Part shown: piece by piece, positions 1-7,066 of the stretch
How positions within the stretch are numbered: position 1 is the stretch's first letter
Layout of the letters: every line of letters starts with the position of its first letter
Assembly (NCBI GenBank): GCA_025937115.1
Contig: JAICSB010000020.1
Coordinates: forward strand, 1-17,554
Direction: 5' to 3'
Length of the DNA stretch: 17,554 nucleotides
DNA from: Pseudonocardiaceae bacterium
GTDB taxonomy: Bacteria > Actinomycetota > Actinomycetes > Mycobacteriales > Pseudonocardiaceae
Position numbers and translations under genes: made by a program
The notes under the pieces: model-generated
The model's input: only the letters and a program-made list of their open reading frames with translations
What the model was told of the DNA's origin: nothing
Database searches by the model: none

Positions 1-129
1 GGCTCCACTTCCGAAGGGCATTACGCTAGGCCATGCGATTCGGCATAGCGTCAGCCTCTTGGGTGGCATTCTGCGCGTCCAAATGGCGGTTACCTAACGG
101 TGTGCGATCAATGGCTCGCTCTCGGGTAC

Positions 130-177
130 ACCTCACAGGGCGCACCTCTCACAGGGCGCACCTCTCACAGGGCACAC
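130..177. repeat. Three-copy 16-bp tandem repeat
   Basis: Three contiguous copies of a 16-bp unit, CTCTCACAGGGCGCAC, lie at 130-145, 146-161 and 162-177. The first copy differs at its first two bases and the third copy has one substitution (GCGCAC to GCACAC). The copies abut with no spacers, so this is a minisatellite-like repeat and not a CRISPR array. It lies in non-coding DNA; a function is not evident. Confidence 0.85.
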
Positions 178-306
178 CTCGAGGGGGTGCGCCGCCGAGA
201 TTTCAGGTGCCGTGTCTGCGAGCGCGGCCGGTCCGGCGTTGTCATCGCAAGTGTCCGTGCGTTCGGAGCCGCGCTGCGACAACCAGCCCTCCCCGGCTGA
301 ACCTGA

Positions 307-312
307 TAGAAT
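307..312 (+). promoter_or_regulatory. Possible -10 element for a leaderless transcript
   Basis: TAGAAT fits the actinobacterial TANNNT -10 pattern and ends 7 bases before the ATG at 320, so transcription could begin on or next to that start codon. No purine-rich ribosome binding site precedes either ATG 311 or ATG 320, which is consistent with a leaderless message. I see no good -35 hexamer. This is inference from spacing alone. Confidence 0.3.
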
Positions 313-319
313 GCCAGAT

Positions 320-670
320 ATGAGCCACGAATACAAGAAGGCAATGGAGCACGAGGCGACATCTCAGTCGGGCAATGCGCCGGGCGGCGCGATGAGTGGT
401 GGTTTCGGCGGTTGGACGCGCTGGAGCGAAGAAACGCACACCGAAACAGACATCAGGGAGTGCACTGACCAGCACTGCATGAACGTCGAGGTGAATTGCG
501 GTTTCCAGGGCTTGGACCCAAGCTCGCCGCTGTCCCAGTCGGCCGGCGTGAGCGACGACCTCCGCGCTGCGTGGCGGGCGCAACTCGACAGTGAGGGCAA
601 GCCCAGCTCGGGGACTCAGAGTCTGAAGGAGCTTGTCTTCGGTACGGGTTCTGACCGTCCAGCGTCCTGA
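320..670 (+). CDS. Unrecognised small hydrophilic protein
   Basis: I do not recognise this protein. From ATG 320 it has 116 residues; ATG 311 in the same frame would add three. It is hydrophilic, with no signal peptide or membrane segment. A glycine-rich patch (residues about 20-35) is followed by an acidic, Thr/Glu-rich stretch and a segment with three cysteines (ECTDQHCMN and then VNCGF), then a Ser/Pro-rich tail. Third codon positions are GC-biased as in real genes of this window, which is the main reason for keeping it. No ribosome binding site is visible; a TANNNT box at 307-312 suggests leaderless expression. It precedes the pst control region and is probably a separate unit. The opposite-strand frame here gives a poor protein. 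Confidence 0.45.
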   Translation: MSHEYKKAMEHEATSQSGNAPGGAMSGGFGGWTRWSEETHTETDIRECTDQHCMNVEVNCGFQGLDPSSPLSQSAGVSDDLRAAWRAQLDSEGKPSSGTQSLKELVFGTGSDRPAS

Positions 671-792
671 CGACCCAGCGTCCGGCGCAACACCTGTGCC
701 TAACGGCCCTCAGACCACGGCGTGCGGCCCCAGCCGTGCGCCGTCGAGGATCTGCAGGGGCACCGTTCGATCACATATTGTTAATCCTGTCG

Positions 793-809
793 CTTGGCAT
801 GCTGCCAAG
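793..809. repeat. Perfect 7-bp inverted repeat, operator-like
   Basis: CTTGGCA (793-799) and TGCCAAG (803-809) form a perfect inverted repeat around a 3-base centre (TGC). It lies 31 bases upstream of the PHO-like box and about 155 bases upstream of the pstS start, in a locally AT-richer patch. It could be a binding site for a dimeric regulator or a short hairpin ending the upstream transcript; there is no T run after it, so an operator role is slightly favoured. Confidence 0.5.
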
Positions 810-840
810 TGGGCGATCCTCGAAGCTCATCTGAGTGAAG

Positions 841-862
841 GTTCATGTGTTGTTCACTTTCT
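841..862 (+). promoter_or_regulatory. PHO-box-like direct repeat upstream of pstS
   Basis: GTTCAT at 841 and GTTCAC at 852 are exactly 11 bases apart. Direct repeats of GTTCAY with 11-base period are the known binding pattern of PhoP of Streptomyces, and mycobacterial RegX3 uses a related arrangement, in phosphate-starvation promoters. A weaker match (GTCTAC) sits at 874, two further periods downstream. Position about 100 bases before the start of pstS, the first gene of a phosphate-uptake operon, supports induction under low phosphate. The regulator itself is not encoded in the window unless it is the winged-helix protein at the operon's end. Confidence 0.65.
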
Positions 863-901
863 GACTAGCTGAGGTCTACCTGTGCTGGGACCCAAGTTGC
901 A

Positions 902-907
902 TAAATT
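902..907 (+). promoter_or_regulatory. Possible pstS -10 element
   Basis: TAAATT fits TANNNT and lies 39 bases after the end of the PHO-like box and 57 bases before the GTG of pstS. The region 17-18 bases upstream carries no clear -35 hexamer, which is common for activator-dependent promoters. The assignment is tentative. Confidence 0.3.
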
Positions 908-963
908 GCGTGTGCAGCCTTACGGCTGTGGTCGCCCAACTTGCTCCCACCTACGGAGGTCTC

Positions 964-2079
964 GTGAAACTCCAGCGACATCGAGCTGTACTCGGCTTGC
1001 TGGCTGGGTCGGGATTGCTAGTCACCGCGTGCGGCTCGGACACCGGCGGCGGCGTTGGCACGCCGTCGACCAACCCCGGCGGCGCGGTGGCCATCACCTG
1101 CAGTCCCGGATCGTTGACTGCTGCCGGATCCACGGCCCAGCAGAATGCCATCGCACAGTGGATCAAGGACTATCTCAACAAATGTTCTGCCGCCAACATA
1201 AACTATGCCGGCGGAGGTTCTGGACAGGGCGTTCAACAGTTCACTGACGGAAAGATAGACTTTGCGGGATCCGACTTCCCGCTGGCCGCGGGCAAGGAAC
1301 AGCAAGCGGCGGACGCACGCTGTCAAAATGGGCCCACCGTCAATATCCCGATGGTCGGTGGACCGATCGCTATCGGTTACAACGTCCCCGGAGTCACGAA
1401 AACGCTGAACCTCTCGGCGAACAACTTGGCCAAAATCTTTGCTGGAAAGATCACGAACTGGAACGATGCGGCGATCGCGCAGGACAATCCCGGTACGCAG
1501 CTTCCGTCGCTGGGGATTCAGGCTTTCCACCGATCTGATGGTTCTGGCACCACCTACAACTTCACCAACTACCTGGCGAATGACGCTAAGACGGACTGGA
1601 CGTCCGGTACCAACAAGAACTGGACCGCGCCGGGTGGGCAAGGAGCCAAGGGTAGCCAGGGCGTTGCGCAGGGGGTGAAGTCCACACCGGGTGGTATCGG
1701 ATACTTCGAGCTTTCATTTGCGACGCAGAGCCAGATACCCTACGCGGCGGTCGGCAATGCCGAGGGCAAGTTCATCGCGCTTACCCAGGACAATGCGGTC
1801 AACTTCCTGTCCAAAGCCAAGGTTCCTGGTACTGGTGGTGACCTGAAGCTCCAGTTCGATTACGCTACTACCGATGCGACCGCCTACCCGAACCTGCTCG
1901 TGACGTACGAAATAGTGTGTTCGAAGGGCAATGCTGCAGATAAGCTGCCGTTGCTCAAGAACTTTTTGGGTTACGCGGCCAGCCCGGCTGGTCAACAGGA
2001 GCTTCCAAGTCAGGGATCCATACCGTTGCCGGACAGTCTGCAGCAACAGGTGCGGCAGACAGTCGGATCTCTCGGCTAG
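964..2079 (+). CDS. pstS: Phosphate ABC transporter substrate-binding lipoprotein PstS
   Basis: PstS binds inorganic phosphate outside the membrane and hands it to the PstC/PstA channel. The GTG at 964 follows GGAGG (955-959) by four bases and gives 371 residues with a proper lipoprotein signal peptide: basic n-region (KLQRHR), hydrophobic core, and lipobox V-T-A-C with the lipidated Cys at residue 23. The frame is open further upstream (to 910), but that would bury the signal peptide. The mature part shows the PstS phosphate-contact segments: AGSTAQQ near the N-terminus, GSDFPL, and the HRSDGSGTT loop. Length fits actinobacterial PstS. It is first in the pst operon, with a PHO-like box about 100 bases upstream, so low-phosphate induction is likely. 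The 90-base gap before pstC shows no clear terminator. Confidence 0.95.
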   Translation: MKLQRHRAVLGLLAGSGLLVTACGSDTGGGVGTPSTNPGGAVAITCSPGSLTAAGSTAQQNAIAQWIKDYLNKCSAANINYAGGGSGQGVQQFTDGKIDFAGSDFPLAAGKEQQAADARCQNGPTVNIPMVGGPIAIGYNVPGVTKTLNLSANNLAKIFAGKITNWNDAAIAQDNPGTQLPSLGIQAFHRSDGSGTTYNFTNYLANDAKTDWTSGTNKNWTAPGGQGAKGSQGVAQGVKSTPGGIGYFELSFATQSQIPYAAVGNAEGKFIALTQDNAVNFLSKAKVPGTGGDLKLQFDYATTDATAYPNLLVTYEIVCSKGNAADKLPLLKNFLGYAASPAGQQELPSQGSIPLPDSLQQQVRQTVGSLG

Positions 2080-2169
2080 TGCCGCGGTTATTTGCTGGGC
2101 CACACCGGAATGGAAGAGGGCGGTTATCGATTGCGCACACTCAGAAGTTCCCGGATATGAGGATGTAGC

Positions 2170-3225
2170 ATGGACGAACCAGAATGCGCGGCGGTCTCGA
2201 CGGCGCCATCCGGGCATGTTCCGGACACCGGTGGACCTCACTCGTCGTCGCTAGTGAGGCAACCGCCGATGTCGAACATGCCATCCGGCGGGAATTTAGA
2301 CCGGCGGACTCGCCGGCGTGGTGATGCAATCTTCCGGATGCTGGCCCAAGGATCCGGCGCTGCGCTGTTGGTCATCATGGCCGCTATCGCGGTGTTTCTC
2401 GTGCTGCAAGCGGTCCCCGCGCTTAATGCGGACACCACGAGCTTCCTCACTACGTTGAAATGGGCGCCCGACGGTACACCATCATCCTTCGGTATCGCGG
2501 CCCTAGCTTTCGGTAGTGTGTTGACATCGCTGTTAGCGTTGCTGATCAGCGTGCCAGTGGCCGTCGGTGTAGCGCTCGCCACCAGCCACTATGCGCCACG
2601 ATGGCTAGCCCGCCCGCTGACCTATGTAGTCGACTTGTTGGCAGCCGTTCCGAGCGTTGTCTTCGGATTATGGGGCTTGACCTACCTAGTCCCCAACATC
2701 ATTGCACCGTCGACGTTCTTGAATCACTATCTGGGATTCATTCCGCTCTTTGTCTCCTACGGTACCTACGGAAAATCGATCTTCGCCGCCTCCATAGTGC
2801 TCGCGGTGATGGCGATTCCGATCATTTCCGCCATCTCCCGTGAAGTGTTTATTCAGACACCGCGCGATCAAATTGAAGCGGCGTGGGCCATCGGCGCGAC
2901 AAAATGGGAGATGGTCCGCACCTCGGTCTTCCCATACGGGCGCTCGGGCATTATCAGTGGGACGGTGCTCGGGTTCGGTCGGGCAATAGGAGAGACGATC
3001 GCGGTAGCGCTTGTGCTGTCGGCCAACTACGAGATCAGCCTCCACATACTCGAACCCGGGGGTAACACTATCGCGGCTAATATCGCCACTCGATATGGAG
3101 AGGCTGGTGAGATAGGCCGGGGCGCGTTGATCGCGTCGGGCTTGGTGCTATTCATCATCACGCTGATCGTCAATTTCGGGGCTCGCGCGATCGTCGGGAA
3201 AAATAGTCGCGGAGGTGCGTCATGA
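2170..3225 (+). CDS. pstC: Phosphate ABC transporter permease PstC
   Basis: Inner-membrane permease which with PstA forms the phosphate translocation path. The 351-residue frame from ATG 2170 has a good ribosome binding site (TGAGGA, 2158-2163). An alternative ATG at 2278 would remove part of the cytoplasmic N-terminus. After about 60 hydrophilic residues come six hydrophobic segments. Family marks are the motif DLLAAVPSVVFGLWG, then the cytoplasmic EAA-type loop with EAAWAIGATKWEMVRTSVFP followed by GFGRAIGETIAVALV. The long periplasmic loop before the last segment (around NYEISLHILEPGG) is as in actinobacterial PstC proteins. The stop overlaps the pstA start (ATGA), indicating translational coupling. 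Confidence 0.95.
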   Translation: MDEPECAAVSTAPSGHVPDTGGPHSSSLVRQPPMSNMPSGGNLDRRTRRRGDAIFRMLAQGSGAALLVIMAAIAVFLVLQAVPALNADTTSFLTTLKWAPDGTPSSFGIAALAFGSVLTSLLALLISVPVAVGVALATSHYAPRWLARPLTYVVDLLAAVPSVVFGLWGLTYLVPNIIAPSTFLNHYLGFIPLFVSYGTYGKSIFAASIVLAVMAIPIISAISREVFIQTPRDQIEAAWAIGATKWEMVRTSVFPYGRSGIISGTVLGFGRAIGETIAVALVLSANYEISLHILEPGGNTIAANIATRYGEAGEIGRGALIASGLVLFIITLIVNFGARAIVGKNSRGGAS

Positions 3226-4274
3226 CGATGGTCGGTATGGCGTCGACGGGGAGCTCAGCGCTGATTCGAGCGCGGCTGTCGGGCTGGTCACACGCTGCGA
3301 TCGCGGCTGGCGCTATCACGGTGACCGTGGTGCTGTTCGCTGCCACACCGATGCAGGGCCGGGTCGCGTTTCTGCTGGTCGCGGCAGCACTCTACGTGGT
3401 AGCGCTGACGACCGTGTCGGCGCTGGTCGAAGGCCGACGCAGGGCCAAGGACAGATTGGTGACCAGCATCGTGGTGGCGTGTTCCGGTGCCGCCGTTTTG
3501 CCGCTGGTCGCGGTGCTGGGATTCACGATCGCCAAGGGCACGGCCGTCCTCAGCGGATCATTTCTCACCCACACGATGCGCGGCGTCGCCGAGCAGGACG
3601 CGAACGGTGGCATATACCAGGCAATCATCGGCACACTAGAGCAGGTCGGCTTGGCTACGCTCATGGCGGTCCCGTTCGGCCTCCTTGTTGCGATCTACCT
3701 CGTTGAATACAGTTCCGGGCGGTTCGGCCGGTTCGTGAGCTTCTTCGTCGACGTGATGACCGGCCTTCCCTCGATCGTTGCCGGGCTGTTCATCTTCGCG
3801 TTGTGGATCCTCGCGTTGGGACAGAGCTTTTCCGGTTTCGCTGGCTCAATGGCGCTGACGGTCTTGATGTTACCTACCGTGGTCCGGTCGGCGGAGGAGA
3901 TGTTGAAGATCGTCCCGGACAGTCTTCGGGAGGGTAGCTATGCGCTGGGGATACAAAAGTGGGTTACCGTGGTACGAATCGTGTTGCCCTCAGCTCTGGC
4001 CGGAATCGTGACTGGAGTGATGCTCGCTATCGCGCGGGTCACCGGGGAGACTGCGCCGCTGTTGGTCACAGTATTCGGCAACCCGGCGCTCAACTTCAAT
4101 CCGTTCTCCGGAGCGCAGGCTTCGCTGCCACTGTTCGTGTTCAGTGAGGCAGGCTTACCTAATGAGACGGCAATCAACCGGGCCTGGGCGGCGGCCTTGG
4201 TGCTGATTCTGGTCGTGTTGGTCCTCAACGTTGTCGCCCGAGTGCTTGCCCGCCTCGTGAGTGTCCGCAGCTAA
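3222..4274 (+). CDS. pstA: Phosphate ABC transporter permease PstA
   Basis: Second permease subunit of the Pst transporter. The 350-residue product begins at ATG 3222 in a 4-base overlap with pstC. Three hydrophobic segments occupy the first half (one pair before residue 70 and one near 90-110). The conserved permease core follows, starting at the [18 protein letters not shown] region. Typical PstA features are [14 protein letters not shown], the EAA-like loop with [22 protein letters not shown], and the motif [17 protein letters not shown]. The C-terminus ends in a membrane helix. It is slightly longer than E. coli PstA because of the N-terminal hydrophobic extension, which is usual in actinobacteria. 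The next gene, pstB, starts 22 bases later. Confidence 0.95.
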   Translation: MTMVGMASTGSSALIRARLSGWSHAAIAAGAITVTVVLFAATPMQGRVAFLLVAAALYVVALTTVSALVEGRRRAKDRLVTSIVVACSGAAVLPLVAVLGFTIAKGTAVLSGSFLTHTMRGVAEQDANGGIYQAIIGTLEQVGLATLMAVPFGLLVAIYLVEYSSGRFGRFVSFFVDVMTGLPSIVAGLFIFALWILALGQSFSGFAGSMALTVLMLPTVVRSAEEMLKIVPDSLREGSYALGIQKWVTVVRIVLPSALAGIVTGVMLAIARVTGETAPLLVTVFGNPALNFNPFSGAQASLPLFVFSEAGLPNETAINRAWAAALVLILVVLVLNVVARVLARLVSVRS

Positions 4275-4296
4275 CCTCCTAAAAATTGGACCCGTC

Positions 4297-5073
4297 ATGG
4301 CCAAGAATATCCAGATGAAAGATGTCGACATCTACTACGGCAAGTTCCATGCTGTGCAGGGGGTGAATCTGTCGGTGCCGCCACGCGCCGTTACCGCGTT
4401 CATCGGTCCCTCCGGTTGCGGCAAATCCACGGTGTTGCGCACGATCAATCGGATGCACGAGGTCATCCCAGGGGCGCGGGTCGAGGGCCGGGTAGAGCTC
4501 GATGGGGAGGACATCTACCGGCCAGGTGTTGATCCAGTCGAAGTGCGTCGTGCGATAGGCATGGTGTTCCAGCGACCGAACCCGTTTCCGACGATGTCCA
4601 TCCGAGACAACGTCGTCGCCGGCCTCAAACTGCAGCGAGTGAACAACAAGGCTCAGTTGAATGAGGTGACTGAGCGTTCCCTGCGCGGCGCCAACCTATG
4701 GAATGAAGTGAAGGACAGGCTCGGCAAGCCCGGCGGCAGCCTGTCGGGCGGCCAGCAGCAGCGGCTGTGTATCGCGCGCGCGATTGCGGTGCAACCGGAC
4801 GTTCTGCTGATGGATGAGCCGTGCTCGGCACTGGATCCGATCTCCACTCTCGCGATCGAAGACCTGATTGGGAAATTGAAGCAGGATTACACGATCGTCA
4901 TCGTGACGCACAACATGCAGCAGGCTGCTCGGGTATCTGACCGGACCGGCTTCTTCAACCTCCTGGCAGTCGACAAGCCGGGGCGCCTCGTGGAGCTCGA
5001 CGACACGGAGAAGATCTTCTCCAACCCGACGGAGAAAGCCACTGAAGACTATATCTCGGGGCGGTTCGGCTGA
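4297..5073 (+). CDS. pstB: Phosphate ABC transporter ATPase PstB
   Basis: Cytoplasmic ATPase that drives phosphate import through PstC/PstA. From ATG 4297 it has 258 residues, and its first residues (MAK...[12 protein letters not shown]) align by eye with mycobacterial PhoT/PstB, so I prefer this start to GTG 4261, which lies inside pstA and adds 12 residues. Nucleotide-binding motifs are complete: Walker [10 protein letters not shown] (37-45), Q-loop Gln92, signature LSGGQ (149-153), Walker B VLLMDEP (169-175) and H-loop His205. The segment VFQRPNPFP and the C-terminal [10 protein letters not shown] are typical of PstB. The stop codon shares its last base with the start of the following regulator gene, so the two are probably translated together. 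Confidence 0.96.
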   Translation: MAKNIQMKDVDIYYGKFHAVQGVNLSVPPRAVTAFIGPSGCGKSTVLRTINRMHEVIPGARVEGRVELDGEDIYRPGVDPVEVRRAIGMVFQRPNPFPTMSIRDNVVAGLKLQRVNNKAQLNEVTERSLRGANLWNEVKDRLGKPGGSLSGGQQQRLCIARAIAVQPDVLLMDEPCSALDPISTLAIEDLIGKLKQDYTIVIVTHNMQQAARVSDRTGFFNLLAVDKPGRLVELDDTEKIFSNPTEKATEDYISGRFG

Positions 5074-5489
5074 TGTCATCGATCGAGAGCTGGGGGCCGA
5101 CGAACACACCGCAGGCTTACCGTTACTTGCCGGTCGATCCCCAGACTCTCGGTTTGCTGCGGATTCTGAGAATCGGGGATATAGAGCTGCAGCTTGACGG
5201 GCACCGGCTCCTGGTCCGGGGCGCCGCGGTTCACCTGCCGCACAAGGAGTTCGTGATCCTGCGGCAGCTGATGGACAACGCCGGTCGAGTCGTCACCCGG
5301 CGTGAGTTACTGGACAACGCATGGGGTCCGGATCGAACAGATGCCCGCAACTACTTGGAGGTGCACATTCGTCGGATTCGCACGAAGATCGAGAGTGACG
5401 TGGACCGGCCGACTCGGATCCGGACAGTGCGCGGGGTCGGTTACGTCTTCGACTTGCCGCAAGAACAGACTAACGCAGACGGCGGCTAA
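5073..5489 (+). CDS. Stand-alone OmpR/PhoB-type winged-helix DNA-binding protein
   Basis: A 138-residue protein made almost entirely of an OmpR/PhoB C-terminal DNA-binding domain (residues about 33-130). Visible marks are the N-terminal strands around IGDIELQLDGHRLLVRG, LPHKEFVILRQLMDNAGRVVTRRELLDNAWG, the recognition-helix region ARNYLEVHIRRIRTKIE, and the wing IRTVRGVGYVFDLP. There is no receiver domain: the 32 residues before the domain lack acidic or lysine phospho-acceptor motifs. The start ATG overlaps the pstB stop (TGATG), so it is part of the pst operon and probably coupled to it. Its role is inferred: a transcriptional regulator of pst or other phosphate genes, perhaps autoregulatory through the PHO-like box at 841. 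Phosphorylation by a histidine kinase seems excluded for this polypeptide. Its stop overlaps that of the convergent tatA. Confidence 0.88.
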   Translation: MSSIESWGPTNTPQAYRYLPVDPQTLGLLRILRIGDIELQLDGHRLLVRGAAVHLPHKEFVILRQLMDNAGRVVTRRELLDNAWGPDRTDARNYLEVHIRRIRTKIESDVDRPTRIRTVRGVGYVFDLPQEQTNADGG

Positions 5490-5770
5490 GCAGACGGCGG
5501 CTGGTGCGCTTGTGAGTCTTGAGGCTGCGGGTTCTGGTGCGGCGGTGGCTGCTGAGACTGGTGCTGGAACGCCGTGGCGGCCGCCGATGAGCCCGGCGTC
5601 CGAGGTAGTTGCTCGGGCTCCTTCTCGCCGGACAAGGCGCGGGTTTCGGCCTTGAAGATCCGCATCGATTGCCCGACCGAACGGGCCATATTCGGCAGCT
5701 TGTTGGCACCGAACAGCAGCATGAAGACCGCCGCCACGATCAACAGATGCCACGGGCTCAACTCGCCCAT
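5486..5770 (-). CDS. tatA: Sec-independent protein translocase TatA
   Basis: TatA forms the pore of the twin-arginine pathway, which exports folded proteins with TatB/TatC. The 94-residue protein has the family layout: a short N-terminal membrane helix (residues about 5-20, PWHLLIVAAVFMLLFG), the hinge FGANKLP, an amphipathic helix (MARSVGQSMRIFKAE), and a disordered Pro/Gln/His-rich tail. ATG at 5770 is preceded on the minus strand by GGGAGG five bases away. No tatC or tatB is adjacent, so it is a detached tatA, as often seen in actinobacteria. It converges on the winged-helix gene with overlapping stops, leaving no room for a terminator between them. The tail composition resembles a low-complexity expansion. 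Confidence 0.93.
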   Translation of the reverse strand: MGELSPWHLLIVAAVFMLLFGANKLPNMARSVGQSMRIFKAETRALSGEKEPEQLPRTPGSSAAATAFQHQSQQPPPHQNPQPQDSQAHQPPSA

Positions 5771-5935
5771 CGTCGCCTCCCTGGTCAGCGTCGCGCTAGC
5801 ACGCTTGTAATCTCGCTGCTTAACATACTCGCCCCGGGCGGTCTGGGTTCGGCGCGCTTGGGTGGCCTGCGCGATGGTGCCGGCATGTCGCTAGGCACCG
5901 GCGTTGGTGCCCGCTCGTAGTGGCACGATCACGGG

Positions 5936-7030
5936 GTGCCGCGCAGTGTGGGGGTGGAGGAGGAGCTGCTGCTGGTCGACCCGGACAGTGGCCGGGCGCT
6001 GGCGTTGGCGGCAGCGGTGCTGCGCAAGGCGAACGACGGCGGGCAACAGGTTGATGAGCAAGCCCTCACCTCCGAGCTGACCCGCCAGCAGCTCGAGACC
6101 AACACCCGGCCGTGTACCTCGCTGGACGAACTCTCAGCGGAAGTGCGGCGGTGGCGGCGTGCGGCGAACGAGGCCGCCGAGGGCAAGGGCGCCCGGATCG
6201 CCGCACTGGCCAGCTCGCCGCTTGCGACCGAACCGTCGATCAGCTCGTCGCCTCGTTACCAGCGGATGGTGGATGAATTCGGCCTGACCGCGGAGGAGCA
6301 ACTCACCTGTGGCTGCCACGTGCACGTTGAGATCGACTCTGAGCCGGAGGGGGTGGCGGTGCTGGACCGAATCCGCGGATGGCTGCCCTGCTTGCTCGCG
6401 CTCAGCGCGAACTCCCCGTTCTGGCAGGGACACGACAGCGGCTACGCCAGCTTCCGATCGCAGGTCTGGGGCCGCTGGCCGTCGGCGGGGCCAACCGGGC
6501 TGTTCGGCTCCGCCGAGACCTATCACGCCACCACGCGGGCAATGATCGCGTCTCGGACGATACTCGATCTGGGGATGGTCTATTTCGACGCGCGGCTGTC
6601 CCGCCAGCACCCGACGGTGGAAGTGCGCGTTGCCGACGTGTGCCTCGACGCCGACGATGCCGTGTTGCTGGCCGGCTTGGTCAGAGCGCTGGTCGACACC
6701 GCTGCGCGGTCCTGGCGAGCTGGCGTTCCCGCGGCGCCAATTCGTACCGAGCTGCTGCGGCTGGCGAGCTGGCGAGCCGCCCGCTCCGGTCTCGACGGTG
6801 ATCTCGTCGATCCGGCGGGCCGGCCGGCGCCGGCAGCACAGGTGATCAGTGCACTCGTGGACCACGTCCGCCCGGTGCTGGACGACTACGGCGATCTCGA
6901 GGTTGTCGAAGAACTGGTCGGCACCGTGCTCAGCCGCGGCAACGGGGCACACGCGCAACGGCGGATCTACCGCACCGGCGGGCAGCTAGCCGACATCGTC
7001 GCCTACGCCGTGGATCGCACAACCGCGTAA
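5936..7030 (+). CDS. Carboxylate-amine ligase, glutamate-cysteine ligase family 2 (YbdK-like)
   Basis: An ATP-dependent ligase of the GCS2/YbdK family, which joins a carboxylate (typically glutamate) to an amine; E. coli YbdK has weak gamma-glutamylcysteine synthetase activity. The 364 residues match the family length. Motifs: N-terminal SVGVEEELLLVDP (residues 4-16), with the metal/ATP-binding glutamates; LTSELTRQQLETNT; CGCHVHVEID; LLALSANSPFW; and HPTVEVRVADVCLD. GTG 5936 is the first start after an in-frame stop at 5918-5920; GTG 5948 is an alternative, and neither has a strong ribosome binding site. It lies divergent from tatA across 165 bases and is followed by surE 36 bases downstream, possibly co-transcribed. 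The true substrate cannot be told from sequence; the EgtA role of ergothioneine synthesis is possible but unproven. Confidence 0.88.
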   Translation: MPRSVGVEEELLLVDPDSGRALALAAAVLRKANDGGQQVDEQALTSELTRQQLETNTRPCTSLDELSAEVRRWRRAANEAAEGKGARIAALASSPLATEPSISSSPRYQRMVDEFGLTAEEQLTCGCHVHVEIDSEPEGVAVLDRIRGWLPCLLALSANSPFWQGHDSGYASFRSQVWGRWPSAGPTGLFGSAETYHATTRAMIASRTILDLGMVYFDARLSRQHPTVEVRVADVCLDADDAVLLAGLVRALVDTAARSWRAGVPAAPIRTELLRLASWRAARSGLDGDLVDPAGRPAPAAQVISALVDHVRPVLDDYGDLEVVEELVGTVLSRGNGAHAQRRIYRTGGQLADIVAYAVDRTTA

Positions 7031-7066
7031 TGCGGCTACCCGAAAGCACCGGGATGGAGGCTGACT

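Larger units (their letters stand above)
1..319. other. Non-coding left edge of the window
   Basis: I find no convincing gene in this stretch. The open frames here overlap one another on both strands, have no ribosome binding site, and give arginine- and proline-rich translations typical of GC-rich shadow frames. It holds a short tandem repeat at 130-177 and a possible -10 element at 307-312, both listed separately. The end of an upstream gene may lie just outside the window. Confidence 0.5.
671..963. other. Control region upstream of pstS
   Basis: About 290 bases without a credible gene. It holds a perfect inverted repeat (793-809), a PHO-box-like direct repeat (841-862), a possible -10 (TAAATT, 902-907) and the pstS ribosome binding site (GGAGG, 955-959). 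The 5' part (671-775) shows nothing I can name. Confidence 0.6.

Noticed and set aside
130..177. CRISPR array
   Set aside because: The three 16-bp copies are contiguous with no spacers and no cas genes are present.
5486..5770. tatA as a dedicated export gene for the phosphoesterase
   Set aside because: The phosphoesterase lies about 10 kb away, shows no Tat signal, and tatA is a housekeeping component.
6712..6774. 14-bp direct repeat (CTGGCGAGCTGGCG at 6712 and 6761)
   Set aside because: It lies inside the ligase coding sequence and encodes ordinary Ala/Trp/Arg-rich stretches; likely codon-bias coincidence.
6134..6958. A 274-residue minus-strand open frame opposite the carboxylate-amine ligase
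   Set aside because: It is Arg/Pro/His-rich with no recognisable motif, while the plus strand carries a full set of GCS2 family motifs.
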